Part shown: positions 14,692-20,642 of the stretch, in pieces
How the letters are laid out: every line of letters begins with the position of its first letter
How positions within the stretch are numbered: the first letter of the stretch is position 1
Virus record (IMG/VR): IMGVR_UViG_3300049489_000693
Coordinates: 1 to 20,642 of that record
DNA from: a virus
DNA: 20,642 nucleotides
Reading direction: 5' to 3' (one strand)
The notes under the pieces: model-generated
Seen by the model: the letters and a program-made list of their open reading frames with translations, nothing else
Databases searched by the model: none
Told to the model about the DNA's origin: nothing
Translations under genes and position numbers: made by a program

Positions 14692-14701
14692 GTGCTACCC
14701 T
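14674..14701 (+). promoter_or_regulatory. Promoter before the gp25-like gene (TTGAAG, 16 nt, TGC-TACCCT)
   Basis: TTGAAG (14674-14679) lies 16 nt upstream of TACCCT (14696-14701), whose preceding bases complete the repeated 10-mer GTGCTACCCT. The box ends 6 nt before the GTG at 14708, and there is no Shine-Dalgarno. Spacer length and geometry match the sheath promoter at 6989. Confidence 0.6.
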
Positions 14702-14707
14702 AACCCG

Positions 14708-15118
14708 GTGGAGCGCGCCCTAGTCCTAGTAGCAGACGCGGAGAACCCCGACGTGGGCGATCTCCTGCTCGAGCACGGCAGGACGGTTCTAACCTCGGAC
14801 CTCGCGGAGGAAGTAGCGCAACGCCTGCGCGTGCGTTTCAATTTCTGGAAACAGGAATGGTTCAGGGACACCCGGCTCGGCACTCCCTACCTGGAGGCCA
14901 TCTTTGAGAAGGGTGTACCGGACGGTACGATCCGGTCTGTCTACACACAGATCATCCTGGGCACTGAGGGCGTGGCCAGCCTGGACGCGCTCTCCTGGAC
15001 GGTCAGTTCGACCCGTCAAATGGTTCTGACGTTCACGGCGCGTCTGCAGGACGGCAACACGTTCCGGTCAAGCCAGTATGGCCCCTTCATCGTGAGGCTA
15101 GATGCCAGCGGTACTTGA
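14708..15118 (+). CDS. Baseplate wedge protein (gp25/gpW-like)
   Basis: A 136-residue protein with the gp25-type core: SDLAEEVAQRLRVRFNFWKQ (30-49), EWFRDTRLGTPYLEAIFEKG (50-69), then a beta-rich C-terminus. Such proteins link the sheath to the baseplate wedge. It directly precedes the J-like gene, the expected order, and overlaps it by 17 bases. The GTG start follows TACCCT by 6 nt and lacks a Shine-Dalgarno. Confidence 0.8.
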   Translation: MERALVLVADAENPDVGDLLLEHGRTVLTSDLAEEVAQRLRVRFNFWKQEWFRDTRLGTPYLEAIFEKGVPDGTIRSVYTQIILGTEGVASLDALSWTVSSTRQMVLTFTARLQDGNTFRSSQYGPFIVRLDASGT

Positions 15119-16283
15119 TAGCACGGGCCTGACAGTCCCGGATCTCACCGAGATCAATGACGAGATTGTGGACGGCCTGCTCTCGGCCTTCCCCGGTCTC
15201 GATCTGACCGAGGAAAGCTACGACGGGCAGCTGATCGGGTCGTTCGCTGATCGGCTCGCTGCCTGTTACGAACTTCTGGCCGAGGTCTATGCGGGTTACG
15301 ACCCGAGCCAGGCCTCGGGGCACCAGCTGCACGCGATCTCCGCACGCACGGGCACGGTCGTAAAGCGAGCCACCAAGGGGTATCTAGTCTGCTCCCTTGA
15401 CCTGGACGCGGGTACCTATGCGATCGGGTCCCTGGTCGCCAACGTGGCAGACGAGCCGACCAAGCGGTATGAGAACCTGACCGAGGTCGTAAGCTCCGGG
15501 GGCGCCACGACTGTGACCCTCACGGCGCAGGCCGCTGGGCGCGTGGTCGTGTCGGCAGCGACGTTGACCGAGATCTCCGCGGCTGTGACGGGATGGAACA
15601 GTGTCACGAACGCGGCGAGCTCCGAGGCCTCGGGCAACAGCTCGGGCACGAACGCAGAGACCGATACCGAGCTACGACTCCGCCGGGCGGCAGAGTTGGC
15701 TCGCTCGGGCTCGAGCACGGCGGCAGCTATTCGGGCAGACCTCCTGGAAGTTACCGGGGTGGTCTCGGCCCTTGTCGTGGAGAACGACACAGACGCGACT
15801 GTCGACGGCATCCCGGCCCACTCTGTGGCCTGTTACGTCCGAGGCTCCGCGGCGGCGGCAGACATCCGAGCTCAGATCCTGGCAAGCAAGCCTGCAGGGA
15901 TCCAGGCTTTCGGATCGAGCACCGGCAACGTAACGGACGAGCAGGGCGAGACCCACTCGATCGGCTACACGGCCCCGAGCTCGGTGCGCACCTACTGTAA
16001 CGTGTCCGTGTCCGTGATTGCGGATACTTACGAGGGTGAGACCGCTTTGAAGGCCGCGCTAGTCGCGGTCGTGACCGGCGATACTGGCAAGGACGTGATC
16101 CGGAGTAAACTCCTGGCCGCTGCGTCGAACCTGGGCGGGGTCGTGGACGTCACGGCGTTGACGATCGATACCGTCGATCCTCCGGTCAGTACTTTGAACG
16201 TCACGATCACAAGCGGCCAGTATGCGTACCTGGATGCCGTCGACATCGATGTCACGGTGACCTACGTCACGGGGGCGCCATGA
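15102..16283 (+). CDS. Baseplate J-like wedge protein
   Basis: A 393-residue protein of the baseplate J family. Seen are an N-terminal helix region with FPGLDLTEESYDGQLIGSFA (about 30-49), a central AETDTELRLRRAAELARSGS (about 186-205) that is the family hallmark, LEVTGVVSALVVENDTD, and a GKDVIRSKLLAAASNLGGVV segment near the end. It forms the wedge ring that anchors fibres and triggers sheath contraction. The ATG lies in the end of the gp25-like gene (17-base overlap) with GAGG 4 nt upstream. The next gene starts in an ATGA overlap. Confidence 0.87.
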   Translation: MPAVLDSTGLTVPDLTEINDEIVDGLLSAFPGLDLTEESYDGQLIGSFADRLAACYELLAEVYAGYDPSQASGHQLHAISARTGTVVKRATKGYLVCSLDLDAGTYAIGSLVANVADEPTKRYENLTEVVSSGGATTVTLTAQAAGRVVVSAATLTEISAAVTGWNSVTNAASSEASGNSSGTNAETDTELRLRRAAELARSGSSTAAAIRADLLEVTGVVSALVVENDTDATVDGIPAHSVACYVRGSAAAADIRAQILASKPAGIQAFGSSTGNVTDEQGETHSIGYTAPSSVRTYCNVSVSVIADTYEGETALKAALVAVVTGDTGKDVIRSKLLAAASNLGGVVDVTALTIDTVDPPVSTLNVTITSGQYAYLDAVDIDVTVTYVTGAP

Positions 16284-16534
16284 CCGTAGCGTTCATTGAC
16301 ACGGACGGGGCCGAGCTCCAGGGGAAAACAGCCCCGGTTCGCTTCACCTACTCCGAGACACTCCACAGGATCGATGTTGTGTTCGCGTCGGGCAAGGCGG
16401 AGATCGCCTACCGCTCGGGTGCCTTCACCTCGCAGTACGGAGACAGCGCCGACGTGTTCGGTACCGTCACGGTCTACCGCCGGCAAGGCTGGCCCGAGCA
16501 CTTCCAGATCCTAATCACAGAGGACGAATCCTAA
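16280..16534 (+). CDS. Small baseplate-cluster protein of unknown function
   Basis: An 84-residue protein in an ATGA overlap with the J-like gene, one base before the next gene's start region. It is predicted to be mostly beta-strand (RIDVVFASGKAEIAYRSGAF, then VFGTVTVYRRQGWPEHFQIL) with no membrane segment. No family was recognised. Its tight packing inside the wedge cluster suggests a structural or assembly role, but that is inference only. Confidence 0.7.
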   Translation: MTVAFIDTDGAELQGKTAPVRFTYSETLHRIDVVFASGKAEIAYRSGAFTSQYGDSADVFGTVTVYRRQGWPEHFQILITEDES

Positions 16535-16535
16535 G

Positions 16536-17558
16536 ATGGCCCGCACCGGCACAGTCAATCAGACCCCTGCCACGGGCGCCGTGGCGATCTATCAGGTGAT
16601 CTCGCAGCTGGTCTCATCCGGCTGGACAAAGATCGCGGATTCGGATGGGACTACCTACTCGTCCGGCGGGACGCAGGTCACCTCGGGCGCAGCGGGCGCA
16701 GGCGGGCTGGGTAACTCGCTTGCCTGGTTCGTCCTCCGAGATCCCGGCAGTCGTCGGCAGTTCTGCTTCCAGAAGAGCTCAGCCAACAACACCCAGTGGC
16801 GCATCAAATTCTCGGAGTCGGCCGGATTCTCTGGCGGCAGCCCCGGTGCGACGCGCGTGCCGAGCGCTACGGACGAGCAGGTGCTACTTGGCTCGGGTTC
16901 CGACGCAGCGCCAACTATGGCCACCCTGCTCTACACGGACGGGGCTTACAAGTTTCACGTGGTTTCCGAGTCTGCGGTCGTGACCGGCTCGGATGTGTAC
17001 ATGTTCTGGTTTGGCTCGGCTCGGATTACGACAGGGGAGTGTGACGCGCTCTTCTGTGTAGACGGCCTTCGTGCGGGCACATACGACCCGGCAGACACGA
17101 GCCCTTGCGTGGTCTGGTGTAGCTACGATGCCAGTTTCGGCGGAATCCTGTATACGTGGTTCGGCGTGTCTACCCCTGTCGCAGGGAATAACGTCAAGGG
17201 GTGGTTCAGACACGGGCTGGGCGGATCGGCATTTCAGGGTTTGGTAGCTGCGGCTTTCGGTACAGCAAACGTGGGCTATCCTATGTACTCCGGGACGTCG
17301 GGGGCGGTCGGCCAATGGGCGGCAGACTCATATGATGGCGCGATCGAGCTGTTTTTCTGCCGGCCCAACAACAACTCTACGCCGAATGGGCCTAAGGGCT
17401 GCGCGGCGCACATGAAGCACAGTTTCTTTCCTCGCAGCTTTCCTAATACTTACGGGTACAATGCAGGGGATCCGTATGTGTATTGGGGTAAGACTACAGG
17501 CGGAGGCGGTACGAATATCCTCCTACCCTGGATTACAGGAACAGTCCCGGTGCTCTAA
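16536..17558 (+). CDS. Tail/baseplate-associated structural protein, unknown family
   Basis: A 340-residue protein beginning NQTPATGAVAIYQ (8-20), then VISQLVSSGWTKIADSDGTT (22-41), a start I associate with proteins encoded between J-like and I-like genes in similar phages. It is rich in Gly, Ser, Thr and aromatics, with about ten cysteines (for example FCFQK, CDALFC, CVVWCS, FFCRP), unusual for the window. No enzyme motif was recognised. The likely role is a peripheral baseplate or fibre-attachment component. The ATG follows the upstream stop by one base; GAGGA lies about 11 nt upstream. The next gene's GTG follows its stop directly. Confidence 0.7.
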   Translation: MARTGTVNQTPATGAVAIYQVISQLVSSGWTKIADSDGTTYSSGGTQVTSGAAGAGGLGNSLAWFVLRDPGSRRQFCFQKSSANNTQWRIKFSESAGFSGGSPGATRVPSATDEQVLLGSGSDAAPTMATLLYTDGAYKFHVVSESAVVTGSDVYMFWFGSARITTGECDALFCVDGLRAGTYDPADTSPCVVWCSYDASFGGILYTWFGVSTPVAGNNVKGWFRHGLGGSAFQGLVAAAFGTANVGYPMYSGTSGAVGQWAADSYDGAIELFFCRPNNNSTPNGPKGCAAHMKHSFFPRSFPNTYGYNAGDPYVYWGKTTGGGGTNILLPWITGTVPVL

Positions 17559-18347
17559 GTGGCGGACTACTCCCCCAGATCCGTAACGCTAGATACTGAC
17601 CTAGGCTTGGTTGGCGGCGGCGACTCCTTCCCCCGTACACTCACGGTGGACGGCAACCCCTACACCGTATACTCGGCCAGCTACTCTGTGCGCGGGTGGG
17701 AGTATCACCCTGAGGTAAGCCTGACCGAGGCCCGAGGGATCGGCTCGGCCCTCACGGACGTGGACGGCAGCCCAGACGGGCAGATCCTCGATCACGCAGA
17801 TCAGGCCCTGGGCCGGCTGATCCTCTACTTCCAGAAGAAAGCGCGCATGGAGGCTTACCTCCGAGCCTGCCTCGCCCCGGTACAGACCCTGGAGAACTTG
17901 CTCTGGTCTGTCCTGGAGTTGCAGGACGCGGACCTAGACAATCTGGAAGGAGTGCACCTGGACAGGGAGGGGGCGATCATCGGAGAGGCCCGAGGCGATC
18001 GCACGGACGCGGAATACCGCCCGGCACTGCGCGCTCGCATCCTGATCAACCGGTCAGACGGCAAGCTCGGACAGCTCTACGAGATCCTGGAGCTCCTGAT
18101 CCCGGGAAACGCGGCCAAGATCTCAACCATGCATCCGGCCCACATCCTGGTCACTCTCGACACCGAGGGCGCCACGACCCAGGAGGAGGTAGCAAGGCTG
18201 CTACGTCAGGCCAAGCCTGCGGGCGTGCGGCTCGACGTCGGTTTCGGGGGCGGAACGATCGGGGATGTGGGCGGCAGCCCGGCGGGTGCTGTGATCGGGG
18301 ACGTAGGCGGCAGCCCGGCTGGTTTCCTCATTGGCGCGGTAGGGTAG
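17559..18347 (+). CDS. Tail protein I-like baseplate wedge protein (DUF2612-like) with N-terminal extension
   Basis: A 262-residue protein. Residues about 85-200 match the I-like/DUF2612 pattern: LENLLWSVLELQDADLDNLE, HLDREGAIIGEARGDRTDAE, YRPALRARILINRSDGKLGQ. About 80 residues at the N-terminus are extra and beta-rich (SYSVRGWEYHPEVSLTEARG). The C-terminus carries two and a half copies of a 12-residue Gly-rich unit (IGDVGGSPAG plus two residues). The GTG start follows the preceding stop directly, and no strong ribosome site is present. I-like proteins attach fibres to the wedge, consistent with the fibre gene next door. Confidence 0.78.
   Translation: MADYSPRSVTLDTDLGLVGGGDSFPRTLTVDGNPYTVYSASYSVRGWEYHPEVSLTEARGIGSALTDVDGSPDGQILDHADQALGRLILYFQKKARMEAYLRACLAPVQTLENLLWSVLELQDADLDNLEGVHLDREGAIIGEARGDRTDAEYRPALRARILINRSDGKLGQLYEILELLIPGNAAKISTMHPAHILVTLDTEGATTQEEVARLLRQAKPAGVRLDVGFGGGTIGDVGGSPAGAVIGDVGGSPAGFLIGAVG
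18258..18323 (+). repeat. Direct repeat encoding IGDVGGSPAG
   Basis: Two 30-base copies (18258-18287 and 18294-18323) match at 27 of 30 positions with a 36-base period. All three differences are synonymous. A partial third unit (IGAVG) ends the protein. Synonymous-only divergence suggests an older duplication under protein-level constraint. Confidence 0.85.
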
Positions 18348-18360
18348 CAAGTTCTATACT
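18331..18360 (+). promoter_or_regulatory. Promoter before the tail fibre gene (TTGGCG, 18 nt, TATACT)
   Basis: TTGGCG (18331-18336) and TATACT (18355-18360) are separated by 18 nt, with the box 9 nt before the ATG at 18370. A transcript starting 6-8 nt after the box would have almost no leader, and no Shine-Dalgarno is present. The -35 lies inside the end of the I-like gene. Confidence 0.55.
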
Positions 18361-18369
18361 GCGTAGGCC

Positions 18370-19446
18370 ATGGCCAAACCTTCTACGCTACCCGAGTGGG
18401 CGTCTGACACCAACTTTTCGAGCGGCACGAAGTCCGGCACGGTCACCAAGCTTGAGCCCGCGCTCGCGTACAAGAAGCAAGGCTGGGTACCGTCCCTGCA
18501 ATGGTTCGGGCAGTACGCCAATTGGTTGCTGAACCTGGTCTACCAGTGGTGCGCTTACCTGGACAACCTGCACGGGGAGGCGGATTTCCTGAACAAGGCC
18601 TACGCATGGGTAGGCTCGCATTCGTTTACCCCTGCCACGGCTACGGCAGCGGGTCTGACCTCCACGGGAAACACCTCGGGTGCGGGTATCGTCGCCACGG
18701 GCGGCACGTCCGGCCGAGGTGCAACGTTTGCGGCAGGGGGAGGTAATAACTACGGCGCACACTGCACGGGCTCTGGCACGTTCTCCGGTGTGCACGGTGT
18801 GGGCGGCGCTACGGGTGCGGGTGTCACCGGAACGGGCGGCGCCAGTGGCGGTATCGGGGTCTTCGGCCAGGGTACGACCAATTCGGCGGGCGTGTCTGGA
18901 ATCGGCAACGGCACTGCCATGGGCGTCTACGGCCAAGGCGGCAACACAGACGGGATTGGCGTGTACGGGCTCGGGCAGGGGGCGGGTGCGGGCGGCTATT
19001 TCCAAGGCGGCGCCAGCAACGGCAAGGGTATCGTGGTTATCGGAGACGGATCGGCCCTTGGGATCGAGGTCGATGCCGACACGAACTATGCGATCGAGGC
19101 CACTTCGACGGCGAGCGCAATCAACGCTGTTTCGACGGGCAGCGGAGGTGGCAACTATGGCGTGCTTGGCTCCGGGTACACTGGCAACGGCAACGGTGTG
19201 GTGGGCCAAGGCCAGGGCACAGGCGCAGGCGGGAGGTTCCGCGCGCCTACGGACGGGGCAGGCCCTGCGATCACGCTGGTCACAGACACGACAGGCGCAG
19301 TAGGTCCGCACATCCGCATGAACGATCTAGGCTCCGCCACAGTATCTGTCTCTGACGGGGATATCTGGTTCTCAAACGGAGAGCTCCAGATTCGATCAGG
19401 CGGCGTGACCTACAGCTTTACTTCCAGTGGTTTGACGTACGCATAA
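18370..19446 (+). CDS. Tail fibre protein with Gly-rich repeat shaft
   Basis: A 358-residue protein. The N-terminal 85 residues (LPEWASDTNFSSGTKSGTVT, then WFGQYANWLLNLVYQWCAYL) resemble the baseplate-attachment domain of many phage tail fibres. From about 95 to 275 there is a repetitive shaft with recurring GV-x-G-x-G and GVYG-x-G units (for example GVFGQG, GVYGQG, GVYGLG, GVVGQG), as in short fibre or beta-helix stalks. The C-terminal 70 residues form a small beta-rich end with VSDGDIWFSNGELQIRSGGV. No chaperone domain or enzyme motif was seen. It follows the I-like attachment protein, consistent with being the receptor-binding fibre. Confidence 0.8.
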   Translation: MAKPSTLPEWASDTNFSSGTKSGTVTKLEPALAYKKQGWVPSLQWFGQYANWLLNLVYQWCAYLDNLHGEADFLNKAYAWVGSHSFTPATATAAGLTSTGNTSGAGIVATGGTSGRGATFAAGGGNNYGAHCTGSGTFSGVHGVGGATGAGVTGTGGASGGIGVFGQGTTNSAGVSGIGNGTAMGVYGQGGNTDGIGVYGLGQGAGAGGYFQGGASNGKGIVVIGDGSALGIEVDADTNYAIEATSTASAINAVSTGSGGGNYGVLGSGYTGNGNGVVGQGQGTGAGGRFRAPTDGAGPAITLVTDTTGAVGPHIRMNDLGSATVSVSDGDIWFSNGELQIRSGGVTYSFTSSGLTYA

Positions 19447-19455
19447 GGAGTTCTC

Positions 19456-19599
19456 GTGAACAAAGCTAAGATTTTCGCAGCCTGTATCGCCGCCGCTCTG
19501 GCAGCGGTGGGCGTTCTGTTCCCTGAGTTCAAAGAGGCCGCCGCGCTGATCGCAGGGCTGGCCATGGGTAAGGAATTCTTCCCCCAGGCCGACAAGTGA
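19456..19599 (+). CDS. Small membrane protein, possible holin
   Basis: A 47-residue ORF beginning with GTG at 19456, preceded by AAGGAG (19445-19450) with a 5-nt spacer, a strong ribosome site. It starts MNKAKIFAACIAAALAAVGV, a basic start followed by one hydrophobic stretch (residues about 6-22), then FPEFKE and a second stretch (AAALIAGLAMG, about 28-38). This is compatible with a two-segment holin-like protein, but Ala-rich short segments make membrane insertion uncertain. It opens the lysis-type cluster after the fibre gene and overlaps the next ORF by 4 bases (GTGA). Confidence 0.6.
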   Translation: MNKAKIFAACIAAALAAVGVLFPEFKEAAALIAGLAMGKEFFPQADK

Positions 19600-19733
19600 T
19601 CACCGGCATCGTGATAGCAGCCCTGGGCCTCGGCAGCGCGATCGCAGGTCTCTGGAAAACCAAGCGCGCACGGAGGGCTGCGAAGGCCCTTGATCTGGCG
19701 TCACGGGCAGCACAAGCACTCCCCAGGAAGTAG
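19596..19733 (+). CDS. Small single-pass membrane protein, unknown function
   Basis: A 45-residue ORF starting with GTG in a GTGA overlap with the preceding gene. It begins MITGIVIAALGLGSAIAGLW (residues 1-20, one membrane segment), followed by a strongly basic tail with KTKRARRAAK and ending LPRK. A short membrane segment with a basic cytoplasmic tail is common among small phage lysis or anti-lysis proteins. No family is recognised. It lies 6 nt before the metzincin gene. Confidence 0.55.
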   Translation: MITGIVIAALGLGSAIAGLWKTKRARRAAKALDLASRAAQALPRK

Positions 19734-19739
19734 GACAGC

Positions 19740-20366
19740 ATGGCCACAGTGCCCGAGCGGTTGGCGAGCATTGAAGCGCACCTAGCACACGTCCGAAAGG
19801 ACTTGGGCGAGATCAAGAGCCAGGGAACCAGGATCGGCTCGCTCGAGCGCTGGCGGGCTTACATCACCGGAGGCCTAGTCCTGGTCTCTGTCCTGCTCGG
19901 CCTGCTGCACCTCGGAGGCTGTGCCGCGGCGCCGATCGTCCCCGAGGCCAAGCCCTTCGCCACCCGGCCCATGCGTGTCCTGTACGATTCGAGCATGGAC
20001 GCAGAGTGCCAGGAATCTGTCTGGTTCGCTGCGCTGTTCTGGTCGCTGCACGGGGTGGATTACCTGACCGTAGAGCCGGCCCACCCCAGCTCCGCCCCGG
20101 CATTGGGTCTCCCTCGCGAGGGGGAGGTAGGCATTCACCAGGGACCGCTCAGTCCGAACCGGCTCGGTGAAACGTGGTCGTGGGGTCGGAGCAGGACGAA
20201 CGCGGCAGATATCACACTGGCCGTCTGTGACAACTGGGTCACCACACACGAGCTCGGGCACGCTCTCGGTCTGCCTCACGTGGCGGGCGAAGGCTCGGTG
20301 ATGTCCGTGGCCTTCGAGATAGGCGGGTGGGCTGTCAGCCCGAGGGAGTTGCAATGGTTACGGTAG
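19740..20366 (+). CDS. Membrane-anchored metzincin metalloprotease with holin-like (XhlA-type) N-terminus
   Basis: A 208-residue protein. Residues 1-38 form an amphipathic coiled-coil region (ERLASIEAHLAHVRKDLGEI), followed by a membrane segment at about 41-58, together resembling small XhlA-like holin proteins. The segment ends LGGC (58-61), a possible but imperfect lipobox. The rest is a small protease domain with HELGHALGLPH (170-180): zinc ligands His170, His174 and His180, catalytic Glu171, and a Met-turn SVM (Met188), the full metzincin/matrixin signature. It therefore should be an active zinc endopeptidase held at the membrane with its domain outside the cytoplasm. It sits between two tiny membrane proteins and an unknown ORF, in the lysis region. 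Substrate and role (envelope protein cleavage, lysis, or host takeover) are unknown. A separate lipoprotein starting at an internal CTG after GGAGG is possible but unlikely. Confidence 0.8.
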   Translation: MATVPERLASIEAHLAHVRKDLGEIKSQGTRIGSLERWRAYITGGLVLVSVLLGLLHLGGCAAAPIVPEAKPFATRPMRVLYDSSMDAECQESVWFAALFWSLHGVDYLTVEPAHPSSAPALGLPREGEVGIHQGPLSPNRLGETWSWGRSRTNAADITLAVCDNWVTTHELGHALGLPHVAGEGSVMSVAFEIGGWAVSPRELQWLR

Positions 20367-20642
20367 GCATGCGAGGGTTCGTCTGCCGCCCCGCCTTCGA
20401 TACGCTAGGCAAGCGCGACACCTCCGGGGCTTTCGCGCCCGAGGCTGCCCGCTTCATAAAGGCAACCGGGATCCACGCGAGTCAGCGGATCTTCGACAAT
20501 AACCAGGCCATGCCTGATCGCAGGCGGGAAGTGTCGATCGCGCTTGATCGCTGCTCGGGCCTCGATCTGCAGGTCGTGGCGTTCTTCTGCCACGGCTACC
20601 GGACGGGAATCCAGGCGGGCTACACGGCGCAGACCGTGGGTA
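20354..20642 (+). CDS. Unknown protein, 3'-truncated by the window edge
   Basis: The frame is open from the ATG at 20354 to the window end (96 codons visible). GGAG (20345-20348) lies 5 nt upstream, and the start overlaps the metzincin gene by 13 bases, indicating coupling. The visible part begins MVTVGMRGFVCRPAFDTLGK, then APEAARFIKATG, and includes LDLQVVAFFCHGYRTGIQAG (about 74-93). The hydrophobic strand ending in FFCHG is like the His-Gly step of clan CD (caspase/CHAT-type) peptidases, but I do not claim the family, as the catalytic Cys region lies outside the window. An endolysin or a peptidase would be plausible at this place. No signal peptide or membrane segment is visible. Confidence 0.65.
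   Translation, partial: MVTVGMRGFVCRPAFDTLGKRDTSGAFAPEAARFIKATGIHASQRIFDNNQAMPDRRREVSIALDRCSGLDLQVVAFFCHGYRTGIQAGYTAQTVG

Noticed and set aside
18640-19250. Tandem repeats as a CRISPR-like array
   Set aside because: The repeats are imperfect, in frame, and encode the Gly-rich fibre shaft; there are no constant-length spacers.
18388-19311. Long minus-strand open frame (307 codons) opposite the fibre gene
   Set aside because: It is antisense to a gene with recognisable fibre domains; its composition is Arg/Ala/Cys-rich and low in motif content, as expected of a shadow of Gly-rich repeats in GC-rich DNA.
19869-19883. Internal CTG start after GGAGG for a free lipoprotein metzincin
   Set aside because: CTG is a rare start, the product would lack the basic n-region of a signal peptide, and the GGAGG is explained by Gly codons.

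Overview
The window is a GC-rich stretch of a tailed double-stranded DNA phage genome, or a prophage. It carries a nearly complete head, connector, contractile-tail and baseplate cassette followed by the start of a lysis region. A tail sheath, tail tube, tape measure, spike and J-like wedge protein make it a myovirus-type particle. The baseplate gene set (Dit-like protein, plug, hub, gp138-like spike, gp25-like, J-like, I-like) matches the simple contractile tails of the cyanophage Pam3 type. The host is not named by any host gene. The many apparent leaderless starts, each with a TANNNT box 6-9 nt before the start codon, are like those common in Deinococcota and Actinobacteria; this is only a hint.

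Layout. 1-2007: 3' part of a fibre or spike gene with a collagen-like Gly-X-Y tract and a predicted beta-helix. 2004-2351 (minus): HNH endonuclease. 2413-5245: prohead protease with an in-frame nested scaffold start, putative cement protein and major capsid protein, ending at a clear intrinsic terminator (5271-5295). 5311-7005: unknown small protein, DUF4054 connector, gp10/gpG-like completion protein and neck/tail terminator. 7024-9383: sheath, tube and a tail assembly chaperone with a textbook -1 frameshift signal. 9374-10459 (minus): an unrecognised zinc-motif protein with a C-terminal tandem repeat, wedged between chaperone and tape measure. 10521-18347: tape measure and baseplate genes. 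18370-19446: tail fibre. 19456-20642: two tiny membrane proteins, an unusual holin-like/metzincin fusion, and an unknown ORF that runs off the window.

The plus-strand genes are tightly packed, with many TAATG, ATGA and GTGA overlaps, and would be translated as coupled blocks. Each block start that has no Shine-Dalgarno sequence instead has a -10-like box directly upstream, and three of these share the exact 10-mer GTGCTACCCT. The two minus-strand genes carry their own promoter-like signals and look like independent insertions (morons or homing elements) in a conserved structural operon.

The points most worth pursuing are the membrane-anchored metzincin in the lysis region, the repeated leaderless promoter element, the minus-strand gene in the chaperone/tape-measure gap, and the nested scaffold start.
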